A DNA stretch of 5,951 nt from an uncultured Oscillospiraceae bacterium (GTDB lineage: Bacteria > Bacillota > Clostridia > Oscillospirales > Ruminococcaceae): positions 1-5,951 of the forward strand of contig CAKTCT010000073.1 of the NCBI GenBank assembly GCA_934539585.1. Reading direction: 5' to 3'. The position numbers and the translations under genes are program-made. This document shows positions 1-5,923 of this stretch, piece after piece (within the stretch, counting starts at the first letter, position 1; every line of letters starts with the position of its first letter). The notes beneath the pieces are model-generated. The model did no database searches. It saw only the letters and a list, made by a program, of their open reading frames with translations, and had not been told where the DNA came from.

Positions 1-351
1 AAATCTTCCCTTGCGCCGGAGGGCAAGCCCATAGCCTTTTGCCTTGACCCGGAAACAGGCTTTTCGTGGATAGGCGAGTATGACATCACCGCCGACGAGC
101 TGCTGTCCGGCGCGGGCGGCAACAACGCCACCAAAACCGAACAGGCTGAACGGCTGATACTTGACCTGCTTGCAGACGGGAAAGAGCTTGCCAGCGAGGA
201 CATTGTAAAAGCCGCAGCCGAAGCCGGAATATCCGAGAGGACGGTACAGAACGCCAAGCGCAACATGGGCGGCATTTTAGGCGCAAGGCGTGTCGGCGGT
301 CAATGGTACAACTTCATCAAGAAGAAGCAGCCACCCGAACCCGCAAGCTGA
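1..351 (+). CDS. C-terminal end of a RepA-like AAA ATPase/helicase of a mobile element (5' end outside window)
   Basis: The reading frame is open from the first base and ends at TGA 349-351, giving 116 residues. The first ~35 residues (with FCLDPETG and FSWIGEYDIT) resemble the segment that follows the RecA-like ATPase core in RepA-type helicases (AAA_25 family) of Gram-positive plasmids and integrative elements. No Walker motifs are present, because the core would lie upstream of the window. Residues ~46-90 form a predicted winged-helix region: a helical stretch, then a helix-turn-helix-like piece with AAEAGISERTVQNAKR. A short basic tail KKK-Q follows. In this family the C-terminal helix-turn-helix accompanies replication or priming on single-copy mobile elements; that function is inferred from family resemblance. 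Codon use is less G+C-extreme than in the tail genes, and the gene runs on the opposite strand to them. It is followed by repeats that may belong to the same replicon. The family call is likely but not certain, because only the tail of the protein is visible. Confidence 0.7.
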   Translation, partial: KSSLAPEGKPIAFCLDPETGFSWIGEYDITADELLSGAGGNNATKTEQAERLILDLLADGKELASEDIVKAAAEAGISERTVQNAKRNMGGILGARRVGGQWYNFIKKKQPPEPAS

Positions 352-395
352 AAGTGCAAAACGCAGACCCTTTGCACTTTGCACTTTCGCACTTT
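351..395. repeat. 10-bp inverted repeat plus three GCACTTT direct repeats after the rep-like gene
   Basis: AAAGTGCAAA (351-360) and TTTGCACTTT (371-380) are perfect reverse complements with a 10-base loop. GCACTTT occurs at 374-380, 381-387 and 389-395, so the right arm of the hairpin is also the first of three near-tandem direct repeats. The hairpin overlaps the stop codon of the RepA-like gene. It has no G+C-rich stem and no following T-run, so it is a poor intrinsic terminator. The layout, short direct repeats beside a replication gene, is compatible with iterons or a Rep/regulator binding site. It could also be simple expansion of a short motif. Confidence 0.55.
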
Positions 396-429
396 CACGA
401 TAATTTGCGTCAATAACTCAAAAAAGCAC

Positions 430-435
430 TTGACA
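430..435 (+). promoter_or_regulatory. Orphan -35-like TTGACA at the left junction
   Basis: A consensus TTGACA lies in an A/T-rich stretch (400-440) after the repeats. A 17-base spacer would put the -10 box at 453-458, but the sequence there is CAGCGG, which is not a -10 box. It may be the surviving half of a promoter cut by the recombination that brought in the tail genes, or it may be chance. Support is weak. Confidence 0.25.
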
Positions 436-457
436 AAACGCTTCATGGGGCACAGCG

Positions 458-538
458 GCAGACATCAAGCCGTTCATTGATCCCGTCTTTGACAACAATG
501 TGCTGCTGACGCAGACGGAACGGCTGATGTTCTCATAA
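458..538 (+). pseudogene. Possible C-terminal remnant of an unknown + strand gene
   Basis: This frame has no usable start: the preceding in-frame stop is TGA 431-433 and no ATG, GTG or TTG with a ribosome site leads it. It reads 26 codons ending LTQTERLMFS and stops at TAA 536-538. Most of its codons end in G or C, and the residue mix (ADIKPFIDPVFDNN...) looks more like protein than either of the antisense frames over most of its length. Its stop overlaps the - strand ATG at 534-536. If real, it is the 3' scrap of a gene whose front was lost at the junction near 430-458. I do not recognise the family. It may equally be an antisense shadow of a broken phage gene. Confidence 0.3.
474..536 (-). 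pseudogene. Start of the next tail-operon gene, stopped after 20 codons
   Basis: On the - strand AAGGAGG sits six bases before ATG (536-534), and this ATG overlaps the TGA of the preceding small tail gene in an ATGA arrangement. That is the same signal used elsewhere in this operon, so a real gene probably began here. The frame gives only 20 residues (MRTSAVPSAS..., rich in Ala, Ser and Cys) before TGA at 474-476. In PBSX-like modules this position normally holds a small XkdX-type protein or the holin/lysin genes; nothing here resembles either. The gene is most likely truncated by the left junction or frameshifted. Another - strand frame stays open to about 448 but lacks a start in phase with the ribosome site. 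Confidence 0.35.
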
Positions 539-862
539 CAATCCTCCTTCTACAAGTTCCAGTGTGTATGCGTCGATGGCCGCCTGAATCCGCTCCTCCA
601 CCGTGGGCGCGGGCTCCATGGCCACGAATTTCAGCGCCCCGTTTTCTACCGTGACCTGGGACGCGGTGGAAAATTGGCTTTCGATCTCCGGGACCGGCTC
701 CGTCCATTCAAACAGGCCGGTGTCCCCGGCAGACCGTCCGGAAAGCTCCGGGCAGGTGCGGAAATCCTCCGCCGCACTGCCGGCCAGAACATCCCCTTGC
801 CGCATGTAGGACAGAACCGTCTGCCCCGACGCAAGATCGTAATAAAACCGCCGAATGTACAC
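533..862 (-). CDS. Small phage tail/fibre-associated protein (XkdW-like position)
   Basis: A 109-residue protein starts at GTG 862-860, chosen because AAGGAGG lies seven bases upstream; no nearby ATG fits. The N-terminus (YIRRFYYDLASGQTVLSYM) looks like a short beta-rich module. The middle holds a Pro/Glu stretch (TEPVPEIESQF). The C-terminus (ERIQAAIDAYTLELVEGG) is a predicted amphipathic helix, the usual architecture of small tail-fibre-associated or fibre-assembly proteins that follow fibre genes in Firmicute phages. There are no catalytic motifs, signal peptide or membrane segment. It begins 12 bases after the fibre gene stop and its own TGA overlaps the next ATG. Function is inferred from position: it may help fold or attach the fibre. 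The XkdW assignment is positional only; sequence similarity is not obvious to me. Confidence 0.7.
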   Translation of the reverse strand: MYIRRFYYDLASGQTVLSYMRQGDVLAGSAAEDFRTCPELSGRSAGDTGLFEWTEPVPEIESQFSTASQVTVENGALKFVAMEPAPTVEERIQAAIDAYTLELVEGGLL

Positions 863-874
863 GTGTCCGCCTCC

Positions 875-1684
875 TTATCCGTAGCACCAGTAGGGAACGG
901 TGAAGGTCCCTCCAACGGAAATGTTGTCGGTGTAATAGGTATCCAGCGAAATGTCCGTCAGCTGAAAGCCGTTTTTCGTAATGGTTAAAGGGTCAGCCGC
1001 ATCGTCAATTTTGAGTTCGTTGTTGCCGTATCTCATATCGTGCCAGTATTTGTGGCTTTTTTCCCGGATATAAACCTGGTGTTCCCTGCCAATTCGATCA
1101 CTGGAAAGAACAACAACCTGGGGCGTAAACGCCAGCCCGGAAACCGTTCCGCTGCCTTTTCCATCGGCGGTTTTGGTGATGGTGACGCTGCCCGCCGCAT
1201 ACTTTTTCAGCTGACCCGCGCCACCTGCCCTAAAATTTATGGTTTTCCCCGCCGTGTCGATGATGCAGGAAACCAGCGCCCCGGAAACGAACAGGTTATC
1301 CTCGGCATCTTCGCCGTTCTGCAGCTTCACCGCATACGTCGCCCCGTTGACCCGGAAGGTGTCCCCAGCCGTATACGCCGCCGTTGCCTTGAACTGGCAG
1401 CTGACCACCCCTGTCACACTTCCCAGCACCGATAAGATATGCACCTTGGTGGAGCTGGAACGGACGTGGGTCAGGGTGTGGACCGTCTCGTAGCCGTCCC
1501 ACTTGGTCTTCTGGTCCGCCGTCACGTGGATATTCGCGTTTCCGGTGTGGGCCGTCAGACTGGTGTTCAGGGCCATTTTGGCCAGCTCCGCGTCGATGAT
1601 GTCGGCGTTGTCGTTGAAGGGGGTCGGGCTGATATAGTCCGAGGCCGCCGGTTTGTTCAGCTGGTAATTGGTGGTTTTTTCCAT
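875..1684 (-). CDS. Phage tail fibre / receptor-binding protein
   Basis: A 269-residue protein starts at ATG 1684-1682, with AAGGA seven bases upstream inside the end of the preceding gene. The N-terminus (TNYQLNKPAASDY, then FNDNADIIDAEL at ~23-34) is the conserved opening of clostridial tail fibres that dock on the DUF2313 baseplate protein. HTGNANIHVT-ADQKTKWDG (46-64) matches the short fibre-shaft motif repeated in longer fibres; here it occurs once. Residues ~70-190 are Gly/Thr/Ala-rich and beta-predicted. The last ~80 residues end in VGGTFTVPYWCYG, a compact tip-like domain. The fibre is short for the family, with no collagen-like Gly-X-Y or heptad repeats. It would bind the cell-surface receptor and so set host range; the receptor cannot be read from sequence. 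It has no enzyme motif and no dedicated chaperone unless the following small protein plays that role. Confidence 0.85.
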   Translation of the reverse strand: MEKTTNYQLNKPAASDYISPTPFNDNADIIDAELAKMALNTSLTAHTGNANIHVTADQKTKWDGYETVHTLTHVRSSSTKVHILSVLGSVTGVVSCQFKATAAYTAGDTFRVNGATYAVKLQNGEDAEDNLFVSGALVSCIIDTAGKTINFRAGGAGQLKKYAAGSVTITKTADGKGSGTVSGLAFTPQVVVLSSDRIGREHQVYIREKSHKYWHDMRYGNNELKIDDAADPLTITKNGFQLTDISLDTYYTDNISVGGTFTVPYWCYG

Positions 1685-1688
1685 GTCC

Positions 1689-2216
1689 TCATCCTTTCAT
1701 TTCCGCCCAGGTCTTGGTGCTGACGTCGCCCCAGGTCTGGGCCGCGTAATCCTGCCAGCAGTAGAACAGGTAGAGCAGCGTATAGGCCAGGTGGGCGGGC
1801 TTTATCTCCTCGATGGCGGCTTTGACGTCGGCGATGTTGGGCGGAATCCCCACGGTCCCGACAAATTTGACGGTAAAGGAGTAGTTGGCCGGGTCCTCGA
1901 TGATCTCGCAGTCGGAGTTGGCAAAGCTGGCCACCACCTGGCGAATCTGCTCCTTGGTGGTGGTGCTGGCCCCCCGGAGCTTGCTCATGAGCCGGGAGCG
2001 CCGGTCGGAAAGGCTCTTGTCCGGCTCCGTGGGGATGCCGAAGGCCGCCTCCCAGAGGGGGAGCCACGTTTCCGCCGAGGCCGCAAAGAGCTCATTCTCC
2101 GAAATTCCTGCGAAAAGGTCCGCAATGGCGTCAAGCTGGGGCTGGAGAGCGTCCTCGAAGTCCTCCACCGCCGGGGAGACCAGCCGGTCCGGCAGGTAGT
2201 CTTTAAGTCGCGGCAA
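1689..2216 (-). CDS. xkdU: DUF2313 baseplate protein, XkdU/YmfQ-like
   Basis: A 175-residue protein starts at TTG 2216-2214. GGAGGTGA six bases upstream supports this start, which overlaps the end of the baseplate J gene by 14 bases. Family hallmarks are the N-terminal LKDYLPDRLV, WLPLWEAAFGI (51-61), the Arg-rich helix DRRSRLMSKLRG (71-82) followed by TTTKEQIRQVV, and VKAAIEEIKPAHL (131-143). The Trp-rich C-terminus (TWGDVSTKTWAEMKG) is typical of clostridial members. Length is normal for the family. Its role, known from Mu gp48/PBSX-type tails, is the last baseplate wedge component, to which the fibre attaches. Lying between baseplate J and the fibre gene fits that. The gene symbol is used by homology with PBSX only. 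Confidence 0.88.
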   Translation of the reverse strand: MPRLKDYLPDRLVSPAVEDFEDALQPQLDAIADLFAGISENELFAASAETWLPLWEAAFGIPTEPDKSLSDRRSRLMSKLRGASTTTKEQIRQVVASFANSDCEIIEDPANYSFTVKFVGTVGIPPNIADVKAAIEEIKPAHLAYTLLYLFYCWQDYAAQTWGDVSTKTWAEMKG

Positions 2217-3255
2217 TGAGCGTCACCTCCGATACAATGGGAATCTGGGTGCTGCCCACGGCCACGTTCTGGGCCTTGCTGTTTAAGAGCAGGTCGGAAT
2301 AGTCCGTCACGCCGTCGATGTCCAGGAGCAGGAAGCCCACCCGGGCGTAGACCACCTCGGATTTCTCAAAGGCGATGCTTTTCAGGTAGGCCGCCAGGTC
2401 TTTTTCAAACCGGGCTTTCACCGCCGCAAGGCTGGTGGTGGCGTCTACGGACACCTTGGCGGATACGGTGAGGCTCAGGGCCGTGGCGCTGACTACCGTT
2501 ACCGACGCGCCGATGGGCCGGACACTCTCAATGTATGCGGCGCAGGCGGAGACCGTCTCGGCGGGAGCCACGCCGCTTAATTCGCTGCAGATGACCACCT
2601 TTACCGTTCCCGCACCGTTCCAAAGGGGGAAAACCCTGGCTTTGCCCACGCCGGTGACGGACTTGGCCCACTGCTCATACTGATAAGCGTTGCCGGAGGT
2701 GGCAGGCTTCCGGAGGTAGTCGTAGTACCGCTCCACCAGCTGGGCGTCGGTCTCCGGATCCACGCCGCCGGAAGCGGCTCCCACGGAAAAGGCCGTCAGC
2801 CCGGACGCCGGGGACTGCTGGAGCTTCACTTCCCCGGCGGAAACGTTGTACCTGGCTCCGGCGGCAGCGGCGGTCAGGGTCCCGGAGCCGGAGCCGTCTG
2901 CCGAAAGGGTCGCCTGCTCGTCCAGAAGGTACTCTAAGCCGTCCTCGGTGAGAAAGACCTTTCCGGCGGGGAGAATGGTTCCCGCCGTGCCGGTAAAGGA
3001 AACCGCCGCCGTCGCCCTGGAGCCGGGCTTCCGGGTAATGCCGTAGTCCGCCGCTTTCTTGTCAATGTAGCTGCCGCTGTTTTCGTCCACAAAGATCATG
3101 TCCGGCACGCCTTCCAGGGCGGTGTAGTACTTCCAGAGCTCATAGGCCGCCGGAGCCACCAGGGACCGGGCAAAGCTGCCCTCCCGGGTGTCGAACTCCG
3201 TGATTTTTTCTAAGATTGCCGCCTCGATGGTCTCCGGCGTCACATCCTCATACAT
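2203..3255 (-). CDS. xkdT: Baseplate J family protein (XkdT/gp47-like)
   Basis: I choose ATG 3255-3253 (350 residues) because AAAGGAGG lies seven bases upstream. A TTG six bases earlier would sit one base from the ribosome site. It overlaps the DUF2634 gene by eight bases. Typical Baseplate_J features are the N-terminal EDVTPETIEAAIL and REGSF (24-28), the central GGVDPETDAQLVERYYDYLR (163-182), and PATSGNAYQYEQWA followed by GVGKARVFPLWNGAGTVKV (~184-219), the signature of the family. Length matches PBSX XkdT and P2 gpJ-type proteins. Together with the DUF2634 (W/gp25-like) and DUF2313 proteins it forms the baseplate wedges that ring the hub and trigger sheath contraction. This is one of the firmest calls in the window and marks the tail as contractile. 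Confidence 0.95.
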   Translation of the reverse strand: MYEDVTPETIEAAILEKITEFDTREGSFARSLVAPAAYELWKYYTALEGVPDMIFVDENSGSYIDKKAADYGITRKPGSRATAAVSFTGTAGTILPAGKVFLTEDGLEYLLDEQATLSADGSGSGTLTAAAAGARYNVSAGEVKLQQSPASGLTAFSVGAASGGVDPETDAQLVERYYDYLRKPATSGNAYQYEQWAKSVTGVGKARVFPLWNGAGTVKVVICSELSGVAPAETVSACAAYIESVRPIGASVTVVSATALSLTVSAKVSVDATTSLAAVKARFEKDLAAYLKSIAFEKSEVVYARVGFLLLDIDGVTDYSDLLLNSKAQNVAVGSTQIPIVSEVTLIAAT

Positions 3256-3682
3256 CTGCAATCCTCCTTTGGATGGTCAAATCTCCGTAGACGGTCCGGA
3301 TCTGGCAGGAAACCGTCAGGGTCCCCGCGCCGTCAAAGTCCACCCGGATGCTGTTGACCTCGGTGATATAGGGGCTTACCAACAGCGCCTCCCGGACATA
3401 GCGCACCGCCTCGGCTTTTTTGGTGTCGGCGCTGTAACTCTGGCCGATGAGGGTCTCCAGCTCGCAGCCGTAGTCCCAGGAATAGATTTCGTGGCGGTAG
3501 CGTACCGTGGACAGGGCGTTGAAGGCCCAGACGGCCACCGCTTCGGCTCCCTCGCAGAAGACCGGTTCTCCCCGCCGGATGATGGGGAGGTCCCGGACAA
3601 AATTCCAGGCCACCTCCCGGGCCAGGGGCAGCCGCTCCACCGTTACGGAGACCTCCGGCTGAACGGTCGGGAACAGGCTCAT
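3248..3682 (-). CDS. xkdS: DUF2634 baseplate wedge protein (XkdS-like, gp25 role)
   Basis: The start is ATG 3682-3680 (144 residues), which overlaps the TGA of the preceding gene as ATGA, with GGTGGTGAG just upstream. A longer reading from TTG 3700 adds six residues but lacks a ribosome site. DUF2634 hallmarks are visible: DLPIIRRGEPVFCEGAEAV (31-49), an invariant-looking helix with VWAFNAL, and the core RYRHEIYSWDYGCELETLIG (61-80). The C-terminal half is beta-rich (ITEVNSIRVDFDGAGTLTVSCQIRTVYGD), as in gp25/W-like wedge proteins. Length is usual for the family. In contractile tails this protein links the baseplate J protein to the hub and seeds sheath assembly. Its place directly before baseplate J is the standard order. 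Confidence 0.9.
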   Translation of the reverse strand: MSLFPTVQPEVSVTVERLPLAREVAWNFVRDLPIIRRGEPVFCEGAEAVAVWAFNALSTVRYRHEIYSWDYGCELETLIGQSYSADTKKAEAVRYVREALLVSPYITEVNSIRVDFDGAGTLTVSCQIRTVYGDLTIQRRIADV

Positions 3683-3993
3683 TGGCTCACCACCTTGCAA
3701 AGAATATAGAATACCTGGTCGTCGTCGGAGCAGAGGATCACCCGGTCCCCGGCTTTCAGGGGCTGGGAAAACCGGATGCTCCCTGTCATTTTCTGGCCGG
3801 AGACCGTAAGCTCCATGGCCTGGTCCTCCGGCAGCAGAAAGGAATTGCAGAAGAGCTGGGCTCCGCCGATCCTGGCCCCGCCGGTCTCCACGGTCAGAGG
3901 CGACAGGGCGGATACGGTCCCCAGCCGGAAGAACAGCCCCGCCGGTTCCGTCTGGAGCAGCCCGACGATGCGGCTGTATGGATTTTCGTTCAT
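3679..3993 (-). CDS. xkdR: DUF2577 tail protein (XkdR-like)
   Basis: A 104-residue protein starts at ATG 3993-3991, with an AGGAGG that overlaps the stop of the hub gene (nine bases between the two genes). The N-terminal helix NPYSRIVGLLQ is followed by a beta-rich OB-like body: FRLGTVSALSPLTVETGG, ARIGGAQLFCNSFLL, then SIRFSQPLKAGDRVILCSDDDQVFYILCKVV. This pattern, ending in a GDRV-L...D.Q.FYIL strand pair, is characteristic of DUF2577. The family sits between XkdQ and XkdS in PBSX and diffocin and is thought to belong to the hub/spike region, possibly taking the OB-fold role of gpV/gp5. The biochemical role is inferred from position and fold type. Confidence 0.88.
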   Translation of the reverse strand: MNENPYSRIVGLLQTEPAGLFFRLGTVSALSPLTVETGGARIGGAQLFCNSFLLPEDQAMELTVSGQKMTGSIRFSQPLKAGDRVILCSDDDQVFYILCKVVSQ

Positions 3994-4002
3994 GGGTCCT
4001 CC

Positions 4003-5070
4003 TTACTGATAGGTGCGGAGCCGTTCATTGTAGGGAACCAGGTTCAGGCTCACCCGCCGGGAGGACGCCGCCGTCTTGCTGCCGGATTTGTTGGGCAGGC
4101 TCCCGGCTTCCGCCTCGTCCATGGTCCGCTTGTAACTTAATGTCAGCTGGCAGTAATACTGGCCGTCCTTCCAGACGTGCTTGTCTGCCGTGACCCAGAA
4201 AAGGCCGAAGGTCCCGGTGACAGGCTCTTTCACCGCCACCGTCCCGCCGGTGATGCAGGCAATGTTTCCCAGGGCTTCCACGGTCAGGGTCTGGGAAAGG
4301 CCGTTGTCGGCTAAGAGCCGCTTGGCCTTGGCCCCGGCATCCTGGCCGTCGGACTGGCGGATGGCGTTCTGAATCACGCCGTACAGGGCAATGAGCTCCG
4401 GATTTTTCTCCGTGCGGATGATTTTGCCGCCGGAATCGTAGATGGCCGCCTGGGTGACGGTTTTGTCGATGCTGTCGGAGGCCGACAGGCTCTGGAGGTT
4501 CACGCCGCCCTCTAAGATCAGGGTCTCGTCGTTTTTCTCGATCTCCACCACGTCCAGGGCCTTGCCCCGGAACCGGACCTGATAGGCTTTGCCGTTTTCC
4601 TGGGCGGCCAGGGTGTAGGCCGTCATAATGATCTTGTAAAGGGCGGTCCCCAGAAAATTCCGGGTGACGGATTTCCCCGGGGCGGCCAGGTTCCCGGGCT
4701 GGATGCCGAAGTCCGCGCAGATGCGGTGGGCGATGGCGTCGGGGGTCTGGGCCCGGAACTGATAGACCCCCTGATTTTTCAGGAGGTAAAACCCCCGGTC
4801 ATAGCAGGTGACGGAAAAGCTCCCGGACCCCGCCGAACGGCTCCGGGACACCACAAAGCCGGAAAACAGCTCCCGTTCCTCCTGGAACAGGGTGATTCCC
4901 GCCCCGGGCGGCATGTCCGGGACCGTCACCGCCGGCCCATATGGCGGAGAAGCCACGTCAAAGGACAGGGTCCGGGCTCCCTGGCTGATGCTGCCGCTCC
5001 AGGTGATCTGCCGGACAAGACCGGTAATGTCCCAGGTCCCGGCGGAGGTGGTCAGGAAAAGCCCCAGCAT
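4003..5070 (-). CDS. xkdQ: Tail hub protein (XkdQ-like, gpD/gp27 family)
   Basis: I place the start at ATG 5070-5068 (355 residues), seven bases after AAGGGGG; GTG 5073-5071 directly before it would overlap the LysM gene as GTGA and add one residue. Hub features include DITGLVRQITWSGSISQGAR-TLSF (14-37), the loop PPGAGITLFQEERELFSGFV (54-73), TCYDRGFYLLKNQGVYQF (88-105), and AIAHRICADFGIQPG (112-126), matching the XkdQ/YqbQ pattern of a gp27-like ring. The rest contains a conserved strand set (DKTVTQAAIYDS) and a helix with DAGAKAKRLLADNG. The C-terminus has a Ser/Lys-rich tail (NKSGSKTAASSRRV). The protein forms the trimeric hub at the tail tip, around which the wedges assemble. Slightly long for the family because of the tail; otherwise intact. 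Confidence 0.9.
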   Translation of the reverse strand: MLGLFLTTSAGTWDITGLVRQITWSGSISQGARTLSFDVASPPYGPAVTVPDMPPGAGITLFQEERELFSGFVVSRSRSAGSGSFSVTCYDRGFYLLKNQGVYQFRAQTPDAIAHRICADFGIQPGNLAAPGKSVTRNFLGTALYKIIMTAYTLAAQENGKAYQVRFRGKALDVVEIEKNDETLILEGGVNLQSLSASDSIDKTVTQAAIYDSGGKIIRTEKNPELIALYGVIQNAIRQSDGQDAGAKAKRLLADNGLSQTLTVEALGNIACITGGTVAVKEPVTGTFGLFWVTADKHVWKDGQYYCQLTLSYKRTMDEAEAGSLPNKSGSKTAASSRRVSLNLVPYNERLRTYQ

Positions 5071-5726
5071 CACAAGGCCCCCTTATCCGGCAGCCTGACG
5101 ACCTGCCCCGGGAAAATGAGGTTGGCGTTTTTGATCTGGTTGTAGCTGGCCAGCCGCCAGCAAAGCTGGGGGTCGCCGTAATACTTCCGGGCAATGGCCC
5201 AGAGGGTGTCCCCCTTGACCACCACGTAGGACTGGACAGCCTTCTGGGTCCCGCCGGATTCCGAGGACCGGGCGGAGCCTGCCGCCGCAGCGGTTTTCTC
5301 GGTTTTCACCGCCCCCAGGGGCCGGTACTCCGCCAGGGTCAGGTCGGCGTACACGTCGCCGGTGCCGTCCTTTTCCCCGTACTTCACCCGGGAAAGCAGC
5401 ACCGCCAGATTCACCGCCGTATCCGACACGATGTACCGCAGCACCGTCCCCGCCGTCTGCCAGTTCTTGAGCTTCTCAATGGCGCCGTAAGGGTCCCCGG
5501 CATAGCCGCCGGAAAAGGCGTAGCTCCGGTCCTCCGCCGGAAGCAGGACGGACAGGGAAATTTCTGCCGCCTCCGCCTGTCCCCAGAAGTTCACGTCCCC
5601 CATCTGGTGGATGCTGACCTTTAACACGTTCCGCCCGAAGGACGCCTGAAACTCCGACGGCGTCACCGGGAACACCAGCTCCGTCCCGCCGGAGGTGTCT
5701 TTGAGGATGATTTTCCGCAGGCTCAA
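5070..5726 (-). CDS. xkdP: LysM-containing tail protein (XkdP-like, gp53 role)
   Basis: A 218-residue protein starts at TTG 5726-5724. GGGAGG lies eight to nine bases upstream, and the TTG overlaps the TGA of the preceding gene fragment (TTGA). The N-terminal domain carries FPVTPSEF (19-26), MGDVNFWGQ (42-50), GDPYGAIEKLKNW (77-89) and GTGDVYADLTLAEYR (121-135), the framework of XkdP proteins. An Ala/Ser/Gly-rich linker (~141-163) leads to a single LysM domain (~166-213: YVVVKGDTLWAIARKYYGD... ANLIFPGQVVRLP). LysM binds peptidoglycan in cell-wall proteins; in tail proteins of the gp53/XkdP type it is usually a structural baseplate or hub module. There is no hydrolase domain. In PBSX the gene follows the tape measure gene, which is not present here. 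Confidence 0.9.
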   Translation of the reverse strand: MSLRKIILKDTSGGTELVFPVTPSEFQASFGRNVLKVSIHQMGDVNFWGQAEAAEISLSVLLPAEDRSYAFSGGYAGDPYGAIEKLKNWQTAGTVLRYIVSDTAVNLAVLLSRVKYGEKDGTGDVYADLTLAEYRPLGAVKTEKTAAAAGSARSSESGGTQKAVQSYVVVKGDTLWAIARKYYGDPQLCWRLASYNQIKNANLIFPGQVVRLPDKGAL

Positions 5727-5878
5727 CGCTGCTTCCTCCCTTCCATGTCGTAGACGAAGAACGCCCGAAGAATCGCTTTTTCCCCGGCGGGGAGCCGGTA
5801 GTATTCCCCGGGCGTCAGGTTATGCTCCCGGAAAAGATAGTACATCAGGTTCATTTCCGGGTCCTCGTCTATTTTTTT
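5723..5878 (-). pseudogene. 3' remnant of the tail gene upstream of the LysM gene (tape measure or assembly-chaperone end)
   Basis: On the - strand the frame opens at a TAA (5881-5879) inside a run of nine A and reads about 51 codons to TGA 5725-5723. An internal ATG at 5854 gives 43 residues, MNLMYYLFREHNLTPGEYYR..., ending YDMEGRKQR. Codon use matches the tail operon, and its stop overlaps the TTG of the LysM gene, so it is the true upstream neighbour. No ribosome site precedes the ATG. The sequence looks like the C-terminal end of a tail assembly chaperone or its frameshift extension (short helix, then P-G-E and GEKAILRAFF), but it could be the end of a tape measure protein. It was cut at the A-run, where A/T-rich foreign DNA begins. 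Identity is uncertain; that it is a broken gene is likely. Confidence 0.5.
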
Positions 5879-5880
5879 TT
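5872..5880 (-). other. Nine-A run (slippery-type sequence) at the gene break
   Basis: On the - strand nine A are followed directly by TAGACGAGG. Reading AAA AAA AAA TAG gives an immediate stop, whereas slipping back by one base continues into the 51-codon tail frame. That is the geometry of a -1 programmed frameshift site (A-AAA-AAA) as used in tail assembly chaperone genes. The frame entering the run from the right is open to the window edge but reads as A/T-rich, Cys/Tyr-rich, non-tail-like sequence, so the normal upstream gene is no longer present. Confidence 0.35.
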
Positions 5881-5923
5881 AAGGCAACACCGCACAGAAA
5901 AAGGAGCGAGATAGTGCCAAATG

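Noticed and set aside
351..380. Intrinsic terminator after the RepA-like gene
   Set aside because: The stem is A/T-rich, the loop is 10 bases and no T-run follows on either strand, so it does not fit a Rho-independent terminator.
875..1684. Possible diversity-generating retroelement target in the fibre tip
   Set aside because: There is no second near-copy of the fibre 3' end in the window, no reverse transcriptase ORF, and no C-type-lectin-like Asn-rich variable stretch.
1040..2219. Long + strand open frames opposite the fibre and baseplate genes (for example 1668-2219)
   Set aside because: They are antisense shadows produced by the high G+C content of the - strand genes, with Gly/Arg/Pro-rich translations and no ribosome sites.
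5070..5250. Cell-wall lysis function for the LysM protein
   Set aside because: There is no hydrolase domain, and the N-terminal framework and gene order fit the structural XkdP/gp53 family.
533..5726. Novel extracellular contractile injection system rather than a phage or tailocin tail
   Set aside because: There is no AAA ATPase, toxin cargo or PAAR/spike gene of eCIS type, and gene families and order are those of PBSX/diffocin tails, so the ordinary explanation is preferred.
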